Made by a program: the position numbers and the translations under genes. Below the pieces are notes generated by a model that was not told the origin of the DNA, did no database searches, and saw only the letters and a list, made by a program, of their open reading frames with translations. A DNA stretch of 64,000 bases from the NCBI RefSeq assembly GCF_014189455.1, contig NZ_CP050297.1, positions 1-64,000 on the forward strand. Reading direction: 5' to 3'. This document shows positions 55,883-64,000 of this stretch, piece after piece; the first letter of the stretch is position 1, and every line of letters starts with the position of its first letter. This DNA comes from Mesorhizobium huakuii (GTDB lineage: Bacteria; Pseudomonadota; Alphaproteobacteria; Rhizobiales; Rhizobiaceae).

Positions 55883-56480
55883 GCGCAATCGATGACATGG
55901 CGCTGTCGGACGAGGCGCTCGAGGCCTGGATGGCCATCAAACCCGCCCCCCGCCCGCTGGTGCGGACGATGTCGGCGCTGGATGGCTTCGTAACGGCGGC
56001 GGTCACCGGGCCGCGGTTCCCGGACCCGCAATACTGGATGTGCCCGCTCATGGGGTTGCCGCGCGACGTCTTGGCCAAAGGATCTGCAACCGATCACGCC
56101 GTGTTTGCCAGCGTCGCCAGGATCCACAACCGGATCAACGAGACGCTCTTCGACAGACCGCAGGATTATGCGCCCCGTTTCGCCACCAAGCCCAGCGGCG
56201 GCATCGACCCGCGGCCGTGGTGCCAGGGGTTCTACGCGGCCATCAATCTCAACATCAAAAAATGGAAACGGCTACTCGACCTCGACAACCCCAACCACGG
56301 CCTGCTGCTGCCGATCCTGATCTACTGCGTCGACAAAAGGGGCGGCCCGTCCTCGGCAAGCCCAGGCCAGGGCCAGAGACCGCGCGCTTCATCGAGCATG
56401 AGGCCTACAAAGACATCGCCCTCGTCATCCCCGCCCTGCGCGAACTCCACTACGTCACCCGTTATGACGATCCGCAGTGA
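55879..56480 (+). pseudogene. UPF0149/YecA-like passenger protein (copy B), frameshifted
   Basis: It starts at ATG 55879 (MSAIDDMALSDEALEAWMAIKP...). It shows the same frame change as copy A at AAAAGGGG (about 56335-56342), after which GRPVLGKPRPGPETARFIEHEAYKDIALVIPALRELHYVTRY continues in the -1 frame to 56480. The span is 602 nt, two more than a multiple of three, as is the 605-nt copy A. The shared defect indicates it was inherited by both copies. Confidence 0.72.
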
Positions 56481-56562
56481 TCGGCGGCGACGCGGACCAA
56501 CGGCTTCCTACTATCTACTATAGAGCACTATTTCGGGAAAGGTGCCTTGGCGCATCGCTTAC

Positions 56563-56570
56563 GAAGAGGA
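56563..56570. repeat. 8-bp target site duplication, right copy (GAAGAGGA)
   Basis: This octamer is the exact match of 53379-53386, following the right inverted repeat of IS66 copy B. Confidence 0.93.
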
Positions 56571-56575
56571 GAACT

Positions 56576-57395
56576 GGCACTGTAAAGTTATCAGCGGATT
56601 GATGCAGCGATAGCTGGCCGGGACGGCTGTCACGCTGCGGCGAGACACGCGATTTTGTTCCAGATTTGCATGGCGGCGTTACGCAGGTCTCGATGTTGAG
56701 CCGATGACAGCGTATTGCGGGGAAAGTGGAACAGGTTGGCAATCGGATCATGGATGGAAACGAACCGCTGAAGCTGGCGTGCCGACTTGAAGCGTTTCAT
56801 GGTCCTTTCGCGTCGTCGGGTCGGCTGGTGCGAATTTTCCGCTCGATTATTGAGGCCTTTGTGCGACCGGTGTTCGACACCGGGCATGAGGTCGCGCCTG
56901 GCGGCATCATAGGACCGGAGCTTGTCGGTGATCATGACCCGTGGTGTCCGCCCTTGAGCCTTCAGCAACTTGCGCATCAGACGCTTTGCCGCCTTGGCAT
57001 TTCGGCGGCTTTGCACCAGCACTTCGAGGACGAAGCCGTCCTGATCGACGGCACGCCAGAGCCACTGCTTCTTGCCATTGATGGCCACCACACATTCGTC
57101 GAGATGCCATTTGTCGCCCAGGCAGCCGGCTGACCGTCGCTTGATCTCCCGGGCGAAATGCCGCCCGAATTTCTCCGCCCAGCTTCGAATGGTCTGATGC
57201 GTGACGATGATGCCGCGGGCCGCCAACATGTCCTCAACCATGCGCAGGCTGAGCGGAAAGCGAAAGTAGAGCCATACCGCGTGCGCAATGATCTCGGCGG
57301 GAAAGCGGTGGCGACGATAAAGCGGATCACGAGCAACTTCTGACATGGCCCATGTTCGCACATCTTCATCAGCCGTCGGTTAACTTTACGGTGCC
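56576..57395 (-). mobile_element. IS6-family insertion sequence (820 bp)
   Basis: The terminal repeats GGCACTGTAAAGTTA (56576-56590) and its complement TAACTTTACGGTGCC (57381-57395) differ at one position, which fits the IS6 family. It carries a single complete transposase gene. The flanking octamers GGAGAACT and GACCTGGC do not match, so a duplication is absent, as is common for IS6 cointegrate products. It lies only 5 bp from the IS66 target repeat. Confidence 0.88.
56630..57346 (-). CDS. IS6-family DDE transposase
   Basis: The 238-residue protein starts at ATG 57346 (MSEVARDPLYRRHRFPAEIIAHAVWLYFRFPLSLRMVEDMLAARG). The DDE triad is visible: Asp in KWHLDECVV, Asp in VMITDKLRSY and Glu in NNRAENSHQ. 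Length and motifs match active IS6 transposases, which move by cointegrate formation. A 60-codon relic of a similar gene lies at 28640-28821. Confidence 0.93.
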   Translation of the reverse strand: MSEVARDPLYRRHRFPAEIIAHAVWLYFRFPLSLRMVEDMLAARGIIVTHQTIRSWAEKFGRHFAREIKRRSAGCLGDKWHLDECVVAINGKKQWLWRAVDQDGFVLEVLVQSRRNAKAAKRLMRKLLKAQGRTPRVMITDKLRSYDAARRDLMPGVEHRSHKGLNNRAENSHQPTRRRERTMKRFKSARQLQRFVSIHDPIANLFHFPRNTLSSAQHRDLRNAAMQIWNKIACLAAA

Positions 57396-57472
57396 GACCT
57401 GGCTCTTCAACCACGATCTGCGGGCAGAACCGAAATGATCGCCCTTCACGTCAGCAGCGTCGACCCGATTCC

Positions 57473-58825
57473 CTAGCTCAGCGAGGGCATTCCTTTAAGA
57501 ACGCCGATCTGCCCGCGAATTACAAACAGAGCAATCAGCCCCGCCACCAACTCAGCAACTGCCTGGCTGGCCAACAGTCCGTTAAAGCCCCAAATGACTG
57601 GAAACAGTAGTATGGCGGGTATGAAAAGGTAGCCTTGCCTGGCAAGGGAAACGACGGCACTGAGGCGTACTCTCCCCAATGACTGAAGCAGGGTGATCGC
57701 AACGTACTGAACACCAAAGAGGCCGAAGAAAAGATGGAAAACAATACAGGCAGAGACGGCGAGATCGATTACATCCTCGTTATCGCTGAAAAGCGAAACC
57801 ATTGGCCGAGCAAAAATCAGGACCACGGCGGAAAAGCTGACTGAAAATGCGACGGTTATGAAAAGCATGAACTTCGCGGCCTTCTCTACCCGGGCGAAAT
57901 CCTGTGCTCCCCAACCGAAACCGAGAACCGCCTGAGAGCCTATGCAGAAGCCGATAATTGGGAGTGCCCCGATCGTTGACAATCGCACGGCTATACCCAC
58001 AGCGGCAACGGAAGCGTCGCCGAATGGTGCAGCAGCACGGTAGAAGAGCATGAATGCAACGGCAGACAAAATACTGGTGATAGTTGCCGGCGCTCCAATG
58101 GCGGCGATCTGTTTGATGCGGCCCACCCTGAAGGTAATGTAAGAAGTTCCGATACGAACAATCCCACACTTCTTTAGGAAATATGCGATGTAGACGCTGA
58201 TAGCGGCGATCTGAGACAACAGCGTCGCAAGCGCCGCTCCTCGAACGCCCAAATCTAGCAAGAAAATGAAGATAGGATCGAGCACGGTATTCAGCGCGAA
58301 AGCCGTAATCATGGTCCACATGCTGAATCGTGTATTGCCCTCGGCCCTTACGATGAACCCATTGACAATGTTCAGCAGCATGAGAGTGTAGCCGAACAAG
58401 AGCGTCGATGCGTACTCAAGCGCGGCCGGCATGATTGTCGGACTGGCGCCAAGCATAGCGAGAATCTTGCGCAAAGACAGAAACAGACCGACAGTAAGAC
58501 CCACTCCGATCGGAACCGCGAGAGCGAGCGCCAAGCTCGCGCCGCGACTCGCCTCAAGCGAGTTGTCAGCGCCAAGATTGCTAGACACGAATGATGCTGT
58601 GCCTACGCCGAGCCCCTGTCCGACTGCCAAGAGGAGGACAACGATCGGGAAAGTCATGCTGACGGCGGCGATAGCCTGTGCCCCGAGCGTGCCAACAAAG
58701 ATCGCATTCACGAACTGCTGAAGCGCATTGATCGACAAGCCAATAATCGAAGGAATGGCGAGTCGCATGATGAGGCGGGAAAGTTTTTCGTCCGACAGAT
58801 TAATGTGTTGTTCCGGTGCTGCCAT
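57473..58825 (-). CDS. MATE-family efflux transporter
   Basis: The 450-residue polytopic protein has about 12 hydrophobic helices and two MatE repeats (ISTPSIIGLS-like start LAIPSIIGLSINALQQFVNAIFVGTLGAQAIAAVSMTFPIVVLLLAVGQGLGVG; second repeat beginning near IGAPATITSILSAVAFMLFYRAA). MATE proteins export drugs or natural products using proton or sodium gradients. It follows the NRPS gene on the same strand with a gap of 62 bp, so it is the likely exporter of the NRPS-derived product. Confidence 0.93.
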   Translation of the reverse strand: MAAPEQHINLSDEKLSRLIMRLAIPSIIGLSINALQQFVNAIFVGTLGAQAIAAVSMTFPIVVLLLAVGQGLGVGTASFVSSNLGADNSLEASRGASLALALAVPIGVGLTVGLFLSLRKILAMLGASPTIMPAALEYASTLLFGYTLMLLNIVNGFIVRAEGNTRFSMWTMITAFALNTVLDPIFIFLLDLGVRGAALATLLSQIAAISVYIAYFLKKCGIVRIGTSYITFRVGRIKQIAAIGAPATITSILSAVAFMLFYRAAAPFGDASVAAVGIAVRLSTIGALPIIGFCIGSQAVLGFGWGAQDFARVEKAAKFMLFITVAFSVSFSAVVLIFARPMVSLFSDNEDVIDLAVSACIVFHLFFGLFGVQYVAITLLQSLGRVRLSAVVSLARQGYLFIPAILLFPVIWGFNGLLASQAVAELVAGLIALFVIRGQIGVLKGMPSLS

Positions 58826-58887
58826 GCTTCCGATTGCCCCCTCTTCCTCAACCCCTACCCCGGACCTATTGTCGGTTGACAGGTCGG

Positions 58888-61800
58888 CTACACATCTTCA
58901 GATGTATTGATTATCTGGAGCAGTTCCTGGCGCAAGATTGTGCAGAGGTTGCGGGTCGTTCCATAGCCAACTTGTCTTGGATCGTATCTCACTTCGATTT
59001 GTAGCTCGCCAGCTTCGTATCCGACACGAAACCAGAAGAGGTAGTTCATGGCGGACTGCTCCATATCTTCGCCGATCCAAAGTGAGTGCGGATCTCTGGC
59101 TAGCAGACGCCGTGGATAATGGCGTTGCAGTCGTGCTCGATAGTTCAGTCCGATCCTAGGCAACGGCAAATGATCGATCCGCTTCCGCACTGCCGGATCC
59201 CGATTCAAGAACTTCATCGCCCGAAAACCGATCCCCCGGCGCGGCAGCGCGTTGCGCTGCCGATATATCGAACGAGCGCGATCCGGACGAGACTCCTTCC
59301 CAGTCAGATATAAGGGAAGCGGAACCAGTTCGCCGACATAGCCGATGATCTGAGACGGATCGATGTCGTCGAATAACTCACCTCTGGTCGATGTGAGGCT
59401 GTCGATCCAGAGCGAGTAATTCCCGAAAGCGCGGCCAAACGCCCCTGACACAGCCGCAAGGAATATATCAAAATCCTCGCATTGCGCAGACGTCGCCGAG
59501 ACATTGAGAAGTCTGGCCGTCGCCTTCTCGCCGATCGTTACGCAATATTTGGCCTGATCTTCCCACAGTTGGCTGCAATATTCTTCATTTACCAATCCCT
59601 CCAAGCGGGCGTAATGGAGCCTTCTTGCAGTTTCATCTAAAAATTCCGCTGTACCCGAGCCAGCATCGCTCACATGCATATCGAGCAGATCATATCGAAC
59701 CCCCTCCCAATATTCGAGTTCGGTTGGCGCTTCGCTATCTGCGTAATGGCCCAATCGCTCCAGCCACTGAGAGAGAGGCGTCGTCTCTGGATCCGCAATG
59801 GTCCCGCCTACGGCTAGCGTATTGTAGGCTGTTTCCAGTGCATTTAGGAACAGTCGGTACCCAGTCCCGTCAGCTACAAAGTGATGCATCAAAACAAGCA
59901 GATAGTAGTTGCCGCTCTCTGATGTCCGGAAGGCTGAAAGCCTGACGAGGGGTGTCTGACCGTCAAACCGAAACCTGGTTTGACGCTCTGCGCAGGCGCC
60001 TTCGATGACCGTCAGCTGTTTTGCCGTGGCCATGCCGACCAGGTCTATTTCTTCCACGAGGGGATTGGGTACCGATCCGATTGCCTGAGATAGGCCGCTC
60101 TCGGTTTGGACTATTCGAAGTTTCAGTCCTTCGTGCCGACCAATGACATGAGCAAGGGCGCCTTCAAGGATTGATAGATTCAGGAGACCCGCGGGCAGGA
60201 AGAAAAGGTCGCCAAGGTTGTAGTGCTCGCCTAATCCGACAAGGCTGTTCCAAGATGAGACGGCGGGAGTCACTCGCAACGGTCCATCGGGAGCCTCATA
60301 GGCAGAGATCGTCGTGGCCGATGCGATTTCCTTGGCCAATTCCCGAATGGTCGATGTTCTGTACAGTTGGCCAACGGTCAAGCTCAGTCCGGCTTTACGC
60401 GCTAATGTAACGCAACGCACACTCAGAAGAGAGTTTCCGCCGATATCAAAGAAGCTGTCATCGATCCCGATGGATTTGGCGCCTAACAGTTCTTGCCAGA
60501 TCTCGGCAAGAAGTCTCTCCCGCTCCGTGCGCGGCTCAGTAGATTGGGCATTCCGAAGCTCGCGGGATCGGACAGAAGAGAGGCGACGACGATCTATCTT
60601 CCCGCTCGCCGTCAGTGGCATACGGTCCACCATGCGAAAATCGGATGGAATCATGTAGGGCGGCAATTCCTGCCGTAGGTGATTCACAAGGTCTCCTGAG
60701 GTAAGGCCGTCGTCAGTTGGGACCACTATGGCCACCAGTCGGCGATTGTCATCCACTCCCCGAACGACTGCGGTTGCCCTGGCAATGCCAGGATGCGCTT
60801 CAAGGGCGGTTTCGATTTCCTCCAGCTCAATTCGGAAACCTCGGAGCTTGATTTGATTGTCCGATCGACCGCAAATCTCCAAAACACCTTTGGCTGAGAC
60901 GCGGGCGATATCGCCACTGCGATAAAGAAGGCCGTATTGGCAGTCATCGTATGGATTGGGCACGAAACTTTGCTTCGTTCGCTCTGGGTCCCGCCAGTAC
61001 CCCGTGCTTACGCAGCGTCCCGCGACGCAGAGTTCGCCTGCTACCCCGACGGGAACCCGCTCCAACTGTGCATTGAGCACATAGATCTTCACATTGTCGA
61101 TTGGGCGCCCGATCGGCACAGCTTTAGAGCCATCGTCCGCCTCCGATGTTGCGTAGACTGCCGCATTAGACGCGCATTCCGTGGCGCCATAAAAATTCCA
61201 TAGCGGCACATCTGGAAAGCTCTGTCGCCAACGAGAAGGAAGCGATGGCGGCATCGGTTCAGCACTGCTTGTGACTAGGCGCAAGCTGGTCGTTTCCGCA
61301 TGTCGTTTTTGAGAGGCGATCAGACCGGACAGAATGGGCGGGGAAGCGAACAACCGAGTCACGCGATGCCTAGTCAAGGCACTCAACAAGAGGTCGGGGT
61401 CGAGCAACTGGTCATCGGTCAGGATCAGCGTTGGGACCCCCTTCAGGAGTCCTCCAAAATACTCCCATGCTGCGGCAACAAGTCCCGCCGACTTCTGAAC
61501 AACGATCACGTCGGCGCCATCAAACGGAAAGCATCGCCACATCCAGTTCAGTCGATTGAGTATTGCGGGCTCAGGTATGAGAACGCCTTTCGCCTTACCC
61601 GTTGAGGATGAGGTGTAGATCAGGCTGGCTGCGCTGTTATCAGGCTGCTCGACCTCGCAGTGCATTGCCCGAACGGGGTAGTATCTCGCCTGCAGGAAAG
61701 ACAAGCTAACGGACGGCACACCGAAATCGATCTCTTCGTCCGCGCTGGCGTGAATTAGGAGCTTTGCACCGCTATCTCTTACAACGTGGCTGATCCGTTC

Positions 61801-64000
61801 CTTCGGGCAATCTGGCGATATAGGCACGACGGTCGCCTGCATTGCCCGGATAGCCAAAGTTGTAGTGGCCACTTCAGGTGACCGGTCGATCAGCATGGCG
61901 ACCATGTCGCCCGGCCCTACCTCGCCGGTACGCAGAGCGGACTGGATCGCCGCCATGCGTTCGCGCAGTTGGCCGAACGTGACTTCTCCGAACTCGCCGA
62001 AATACGCCACCCCGTCGTTCTTTGCGCTGACCTGATCGAAGGCTTCCACGAGCGAAGGTTCGTTCTCATATACCTGCTCAGGGCCCTTGAGCGCGTCCAG
62101 CATGGCGACCTCCGAGGGGCACAGGCAGGTCAGGGCGACAATCGGCTCAGCCGGCCTGTCGACACAGGCAGCAATAAGATGGCGAAGATTGGCGGCCATG
62201 CGAGCAATCAGGTCACTTGAAAAAATGTCTTCCGCATATGCCAGTTGCAGCGCAATCGCATCGCCCTGGTCTTGCGCATACAGGGTAAGGTCGAACTTCA
62301 CATAGCCTGTGTCATATTCACGAAACGTCAGATCCAAATCGCGTTCGGCCGGTGGCTCCTGGGGTTCGGAGTACATGTTGAACATGACTTGGAAGATTGG
62401 AGATCGACCGGCTTCGCGGTACAATCGGGCGTCCCTCACCATCCAACTGAATGGATACGCCGAGTTCGCGATGGCATCGCTGACAAGGGCTTGCACATGA
62501 GTTACGTGAGCCACAAAGGACTTATTGACATCGATCGTCGTTCGGATTGGTAGCATATTGAGGAAAAAGCCAACGATCTCCTCAGTGCCTGTCTGGTCGC
62601 GCACGACGTGTGGTATACCGACGATGATATCGTCCTGGCCGCTATACATCCGCAACAGGAGCTTAAAGCATGCCAACAGGATCGTGGATGTGGTGCACCT
62701 GTGCCGACGTGCAAAACCCCTCACTTGATCGGACAGTTCTTCACCAAGGGGAACCGCATGCGAGGCTCCACGGTAGGAACTCCCTTTCGGCCGGGGTCGA
62801 TCACTCGCTAACAAAAGCGCGGGCGGATTGTCGCCGATCTGCCCACGCCAGTAGCGCCGCTGCTCAACCAGCAAGTCCGGTGTAACGTGTACACTTTCCC
62901 AGAGCGCATAGGCCGATAGTGACACACGATGCTCTGGAGAGAACGGGGCAGCATTGGAGTATCTCGTTCGCAAGTCTCTGAGCAGGACGGAGATCGACCA
63001 AGCATCTATGATGATTTCGTGTGCGGTTATCAGTATTAGATGGTCGTTCGCGGCAAGGCGGATCATGCGCGCACGAAACAAATGGCCCTGACTGAGATCA
63101 AAGGTGTGGTTGAGCTCGGTCCGCCGCATCTCCGCCACAAGCTCCTCAGCCTCCTGTCGCGTAAGGTGAGTGGTGTCAACCAACTCTAAATTGGCGCAGT
63201 GCGGATCATCAAAAATCTGGACCGGCCCGTCTTCGTCGCTGAAACGTGCCGAAAGCGCGTCGTGGGCCCCGACGACATCGATCCAAGCTTCATTGAAAGC
63301 AGTCAGATCGATTGCTCCTCGTATACGCACGCCACCTTGAACGACGTAGTTCTTCGCATCCGGATCGAGCTGCCAGAGGAACCACAGGTGTTCCTGCACC
63401 CGTGTCAGCGTTGATCGTCCGTGCTTTCGGCCCACTGGAAGCACGTTATGTGTCGTTTCGGATTGGCTTGATAGCGATGCCGCCAGCGACCTGACGGTCC
63501 CATTTAGCACCAGCCTGAAATCCACCTTCGCCCCGAGCTGCCTCTGTAGCTGGGCTAATATAAGCATCGCCCGTAGCGAATCCCCGCCAAGGTCCATGAA
63601 TTGGTCGTTCACGCCGATACCTTTGATGCGAAGAACGCTGGACCAGATATCTCGCAGCTTGCTTTCGAGCTCCGTCTTTGGTTCCTCCAACGGATTCAGT
63701 AGCTGAGGGCGAATGGTCGCCGGATCCGGCAAAGCTGCAAAGTCGACTTTCCCGTTTCTGGTAATTGGAATGCCATCGACATGAATGATTCGCTCCGGGA
63801 CCATGTAGGCAGGAAGCGTTTCGGCAACAAAGCTTCGGAGTCCGCTTTCCAAGACTTCGGGAGGGGCCGATACATAGGCCACTATTCGTCTTGGCCTGAT
63901 CCCTCCGTCGGCCTTGGTTATGTCTCTTGCTGTAAGCTTCACGCCTTCATTGACGGGTGCTACGGCGACGGCGCCACTTACCGAAGGATGGGTGCAGAGC
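58888..64000 (-). CDS. non-ribosomal peptide synthetase (A)-PCP-C-A-PCP-E, 5' end beyond the window
   Basis: The frame is open to the window edge, so the gene starts outside. Visible order: end of an A domain (A10 Lys in TRNGKVDFA), PCP (DLGGDSLRAM), C domain, A domain (A3 IYTSSSTGKAKGV, A5 WNFYGATEC, A8 GFRIELEEIE, A10 TASGKIDRR), PCP (DIGGNSLLSV), and a terminal epimerisation-type domain (MHHFVADGTG, STRGELFDDIDPSQIIGYVGELVPL, PRIGLNYRAR). The C-domain core reads AHEIIIDAWS, so the catalytic second His of HHxxxDG is Glu. The A domain has V-A-A-A-W where Asp235 is expected, hinting at a substrate that is not an ordinary alpha-amino acid. No thioesterase follows. Confidence 0.92.
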   Translation of the reverse strand, partial: LCTHPSVSGAVAVAPVNEGVKLTARDITKADGGIRPRRIVAYVSAPPEVLESGLRSFVAETLPAYMVPERIIHVDGIPITRNGKVDFAALPDPATIRPQLLNPLEEPKTELESKLRDIWSSVLRIKGIGVNDQFMDLGGDSLRAMLILAQLQRQLGAKVDFRLVLNGTVRSLAASLSSQSETTHNVLPVGRKHGRSTLTRVQEHLWFLWQLDPDAKNYVVQGGVRIRGAIDLTAFNEAWIDVVGAHDALSARFSDEDGPVQIFDDPHCANLELVDTTHLTRQEAEELVAEMRRTELNHTFDLSQGHLFRARMIRLAANDHLILITAHEIIIDAWSISVLLRDLRTRYSNAAPFSPEHRVSLSAYALWESVHVTPDLLVEQRRYWRGQIGDNPPALLLASDRPRPKGSSYRGASHAVPLGEELSDQVRGFARRHRCTTSTILLACFKLLLRMYSGQDDIIVGIPHVVRDQTGTEEIVGFFLNMLPIRTTIDVNKSFVAHVTHVQALVSDAIANSAYPFSWMVRDARLYREAGRSPIFQVMFNMYSEPQEPPAERDLDLTFREYDTGYVKFDLTLYAQDQGDAIALQLAYAEDIFSSDLIARMAANLRHLIAACVDRPAEPIVALTCLCPSEVAMLDALKGPEQVYENEPSLVEAFDQVSAKNDGVAYFGEFGEVTFGQLRERMAAIQSALRTGEVGPGDMVAMLIDRSPEVATTTLAIRAMQATVVPISPDCPKERISHVVRDSGAKLLIHASADEEIDFGVPSVSLSFLQARYYPVRAMHCEVEQPDNSAASLIYTSSSTGKAKGVLIPEPAILNRLNWMWRCFPFDGADVIVVQKSAGLVAAAWEYFGGLLKGVPTLILTDDQLLDPDLLLSALTRHRVTRLFASPPILSGLIASQKRHAETTSLRLVTSSAEPMPPSLPSRWRQSFPDVPLWNFYGATECASNAAVYATSEADDGSKAVPIGRPIDNVKIYVLNAQLERVPVGVAGELCVAGRCVSTGYWRDPERTKQSFVPNPYDDCQYGLLYRSGDIARVSAKGVLEICGRSDNQIKLRGFRIELEEIETALEAHPGIARATAVVRGVDDNRRLVAIVVPTDDGLTSGDLVNHLRQELPPYMIPSDFRMVDRMPLTASGKIDRRRLSSVRSRELRNAQSTEPRTERERLLAEIWQELLGAKSIGIDDSFFDIGGNSLLSVRCVTLARKAGLSLTVGQLYRTSTIRELAKEIASATTISAYEAPDGPLRVTPAVSSWNSLVGLGEHYNLGDLFFLPAGLLNLSILEGALAHVIGRHEGLKLRIVQTESGLSQAIGSVPNPLVEEIDLVGMATAKQLTVIEGACAERQTRFRFDGQTPLVRLSAFRTSESGNYYLLVLMHHFVADGTGYRLFLNALETAYNTLAVGGTIADPETTPLSQWLERLGHYADSEAPTELEYWEGVRYDLLDMHVSDAGSGTAEFLDETARRLHYARLEGLVNEEYCSQLWEDQAKYCVTIGEKATARLLNVSATSAQCEDFDIFLAAVSGAFGRAFGNYSLWIDSLTSTRGELFDDIDPSQIIGYVGELVPLPLYLTGKESRPDRARSIYRQRNALPRRGIGFRAMKFLNRDPAVRKRIDHLPLPRIGLNYRARLQRHYPRRLLARDPHSLWIGEDMEQSAMNYLFWFRVGYEAGELQIEVRYDPRQVGYGTTRNLCTILRQELLQIINTSEDV

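Larger units (their letters stand above)
53387..56562 (+). mobile_element. IS66-family insertion sequence, copy B (3176 bp)
   Basis: The ends are GTAAGCGATGCGCCAAGGC and its exact complement, flanked by the perfect duplication GAAGAGGA. Gene order is tnpA, tnpB, tnpC, passenger, as in copy A. tnpC is intact here; tnpB and the passenger are frameshifted. The pair of near-identical copies about 49 kb apart, in the same orientation, is a substrate for homologous recombination. Confidence 0.94.

Noticed and set aside
1..64000. CRISPR arrays, tRNA or rRNA genes, nod boxes
   Set aside because: No regularly spaced repeats, cloverleaf-like sequences, rRNA motifs or nod-box consensus were seen on reading both strands.

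Overview
The window looks like accessory DNA from a high-GC alphaproteobacterium, most likely a rhizobium of the Mesorhizobium/Sinorhizobium type and probably a symbiotic plasmid or symbiosis island. The grounds are a VirB/VirD4 secretion apparatus, a very large SKWP-repeat/shikimate-kinase effector of the kind known from Mesorhizobium loti and Ralstonia/Xanthomonas, small rhizobial-type orphan proteins, and a dense IS66/IS110/IS6/IS3 and group II intron load. The species is inferred; no rRNA, tRNA or housekeeping marker was seen.

Layout. (1) 0.26-6.3 kb, minus strand: a two-gene Lamassu-like defence system (DUF4297/Cap4-type nuclease plus zinc-hook SMC-like ATPase). The ATPase gene is cut by a 3.18-kb IS66-family element with a perfect 8-bp target duplication. 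(2) 6.3-7.4 kb: a decayed Crp/Fnr fragment and two small paralogous orphan genes. (3) 7.4-20.4 kb, minus strand: virB1-virB2-virB3-virB4-lytic transglycosylase-virB5-virB7-virB6-virB8-virB9-virB10::virB11-virD4. virB10 and virB11 form one uninterrupted reading frame, and virB7 is a 59-codon TTG-start lipoprotein. (4) 20.5-27.4 kb: exported accessory proteins, a response regulator, an FkbM-type methyltransferase, a molybdopterin-fold protein, a histidine kinase and a double-HTH regulator, with an operator-like dyad in the divergent virB1 promoter and a related site at about 26.2 kb. (5) 27.4-28.8 kb: integrase and transposase wreckage. (6) 29.1-34.2 kb: the SKWP/shikimate-kinase effector, whose C-terminus matches the VirB/D4 export consensus R-x7-R-x-R-x-R. 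(7) 34.5-40.8 kb: thioredoxin with a WCDPC centre, two orphan genes, and an IS graveyard with an intact IS66 that truncates a group II intron and an IS110 gene. (8) 41.1-64 kb: a biosynthetic cluster with an EntD/Sfp-type phosphopantetheinyl transferase, a GntR regulator, an A-PCP protein, a KS-AT-KR-ACP-TE polyketide synthase whose thioesterase has a Cys nucleophile, a VioB/RebD-type ferritin-like protein (clipped by a second IS66 copy), a MATE exporter and an NRPS running off the right edge.

How the parts could work together: the virB/virD4 operon would make a host-directed secretion channel and the SKWP protein is a plausible cargo. The histidine kinase and response regulator flanking two exported or modifying enzymes may control the region. 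The right-hand genes would build and export a small hybrid peptide-polyketide, with the phosphopantetheinyl transferase priming the carrier proteins.

Caution: many long genes (virB3, virB4, the transglycosylase, the effector, the PKS and others) are each broken by a single-base indel, usually in a homopolymer. Uncorrected sequencing error is as good an explanation as gene decay, and the virB10::virB11 fusion should be read with that in mind.
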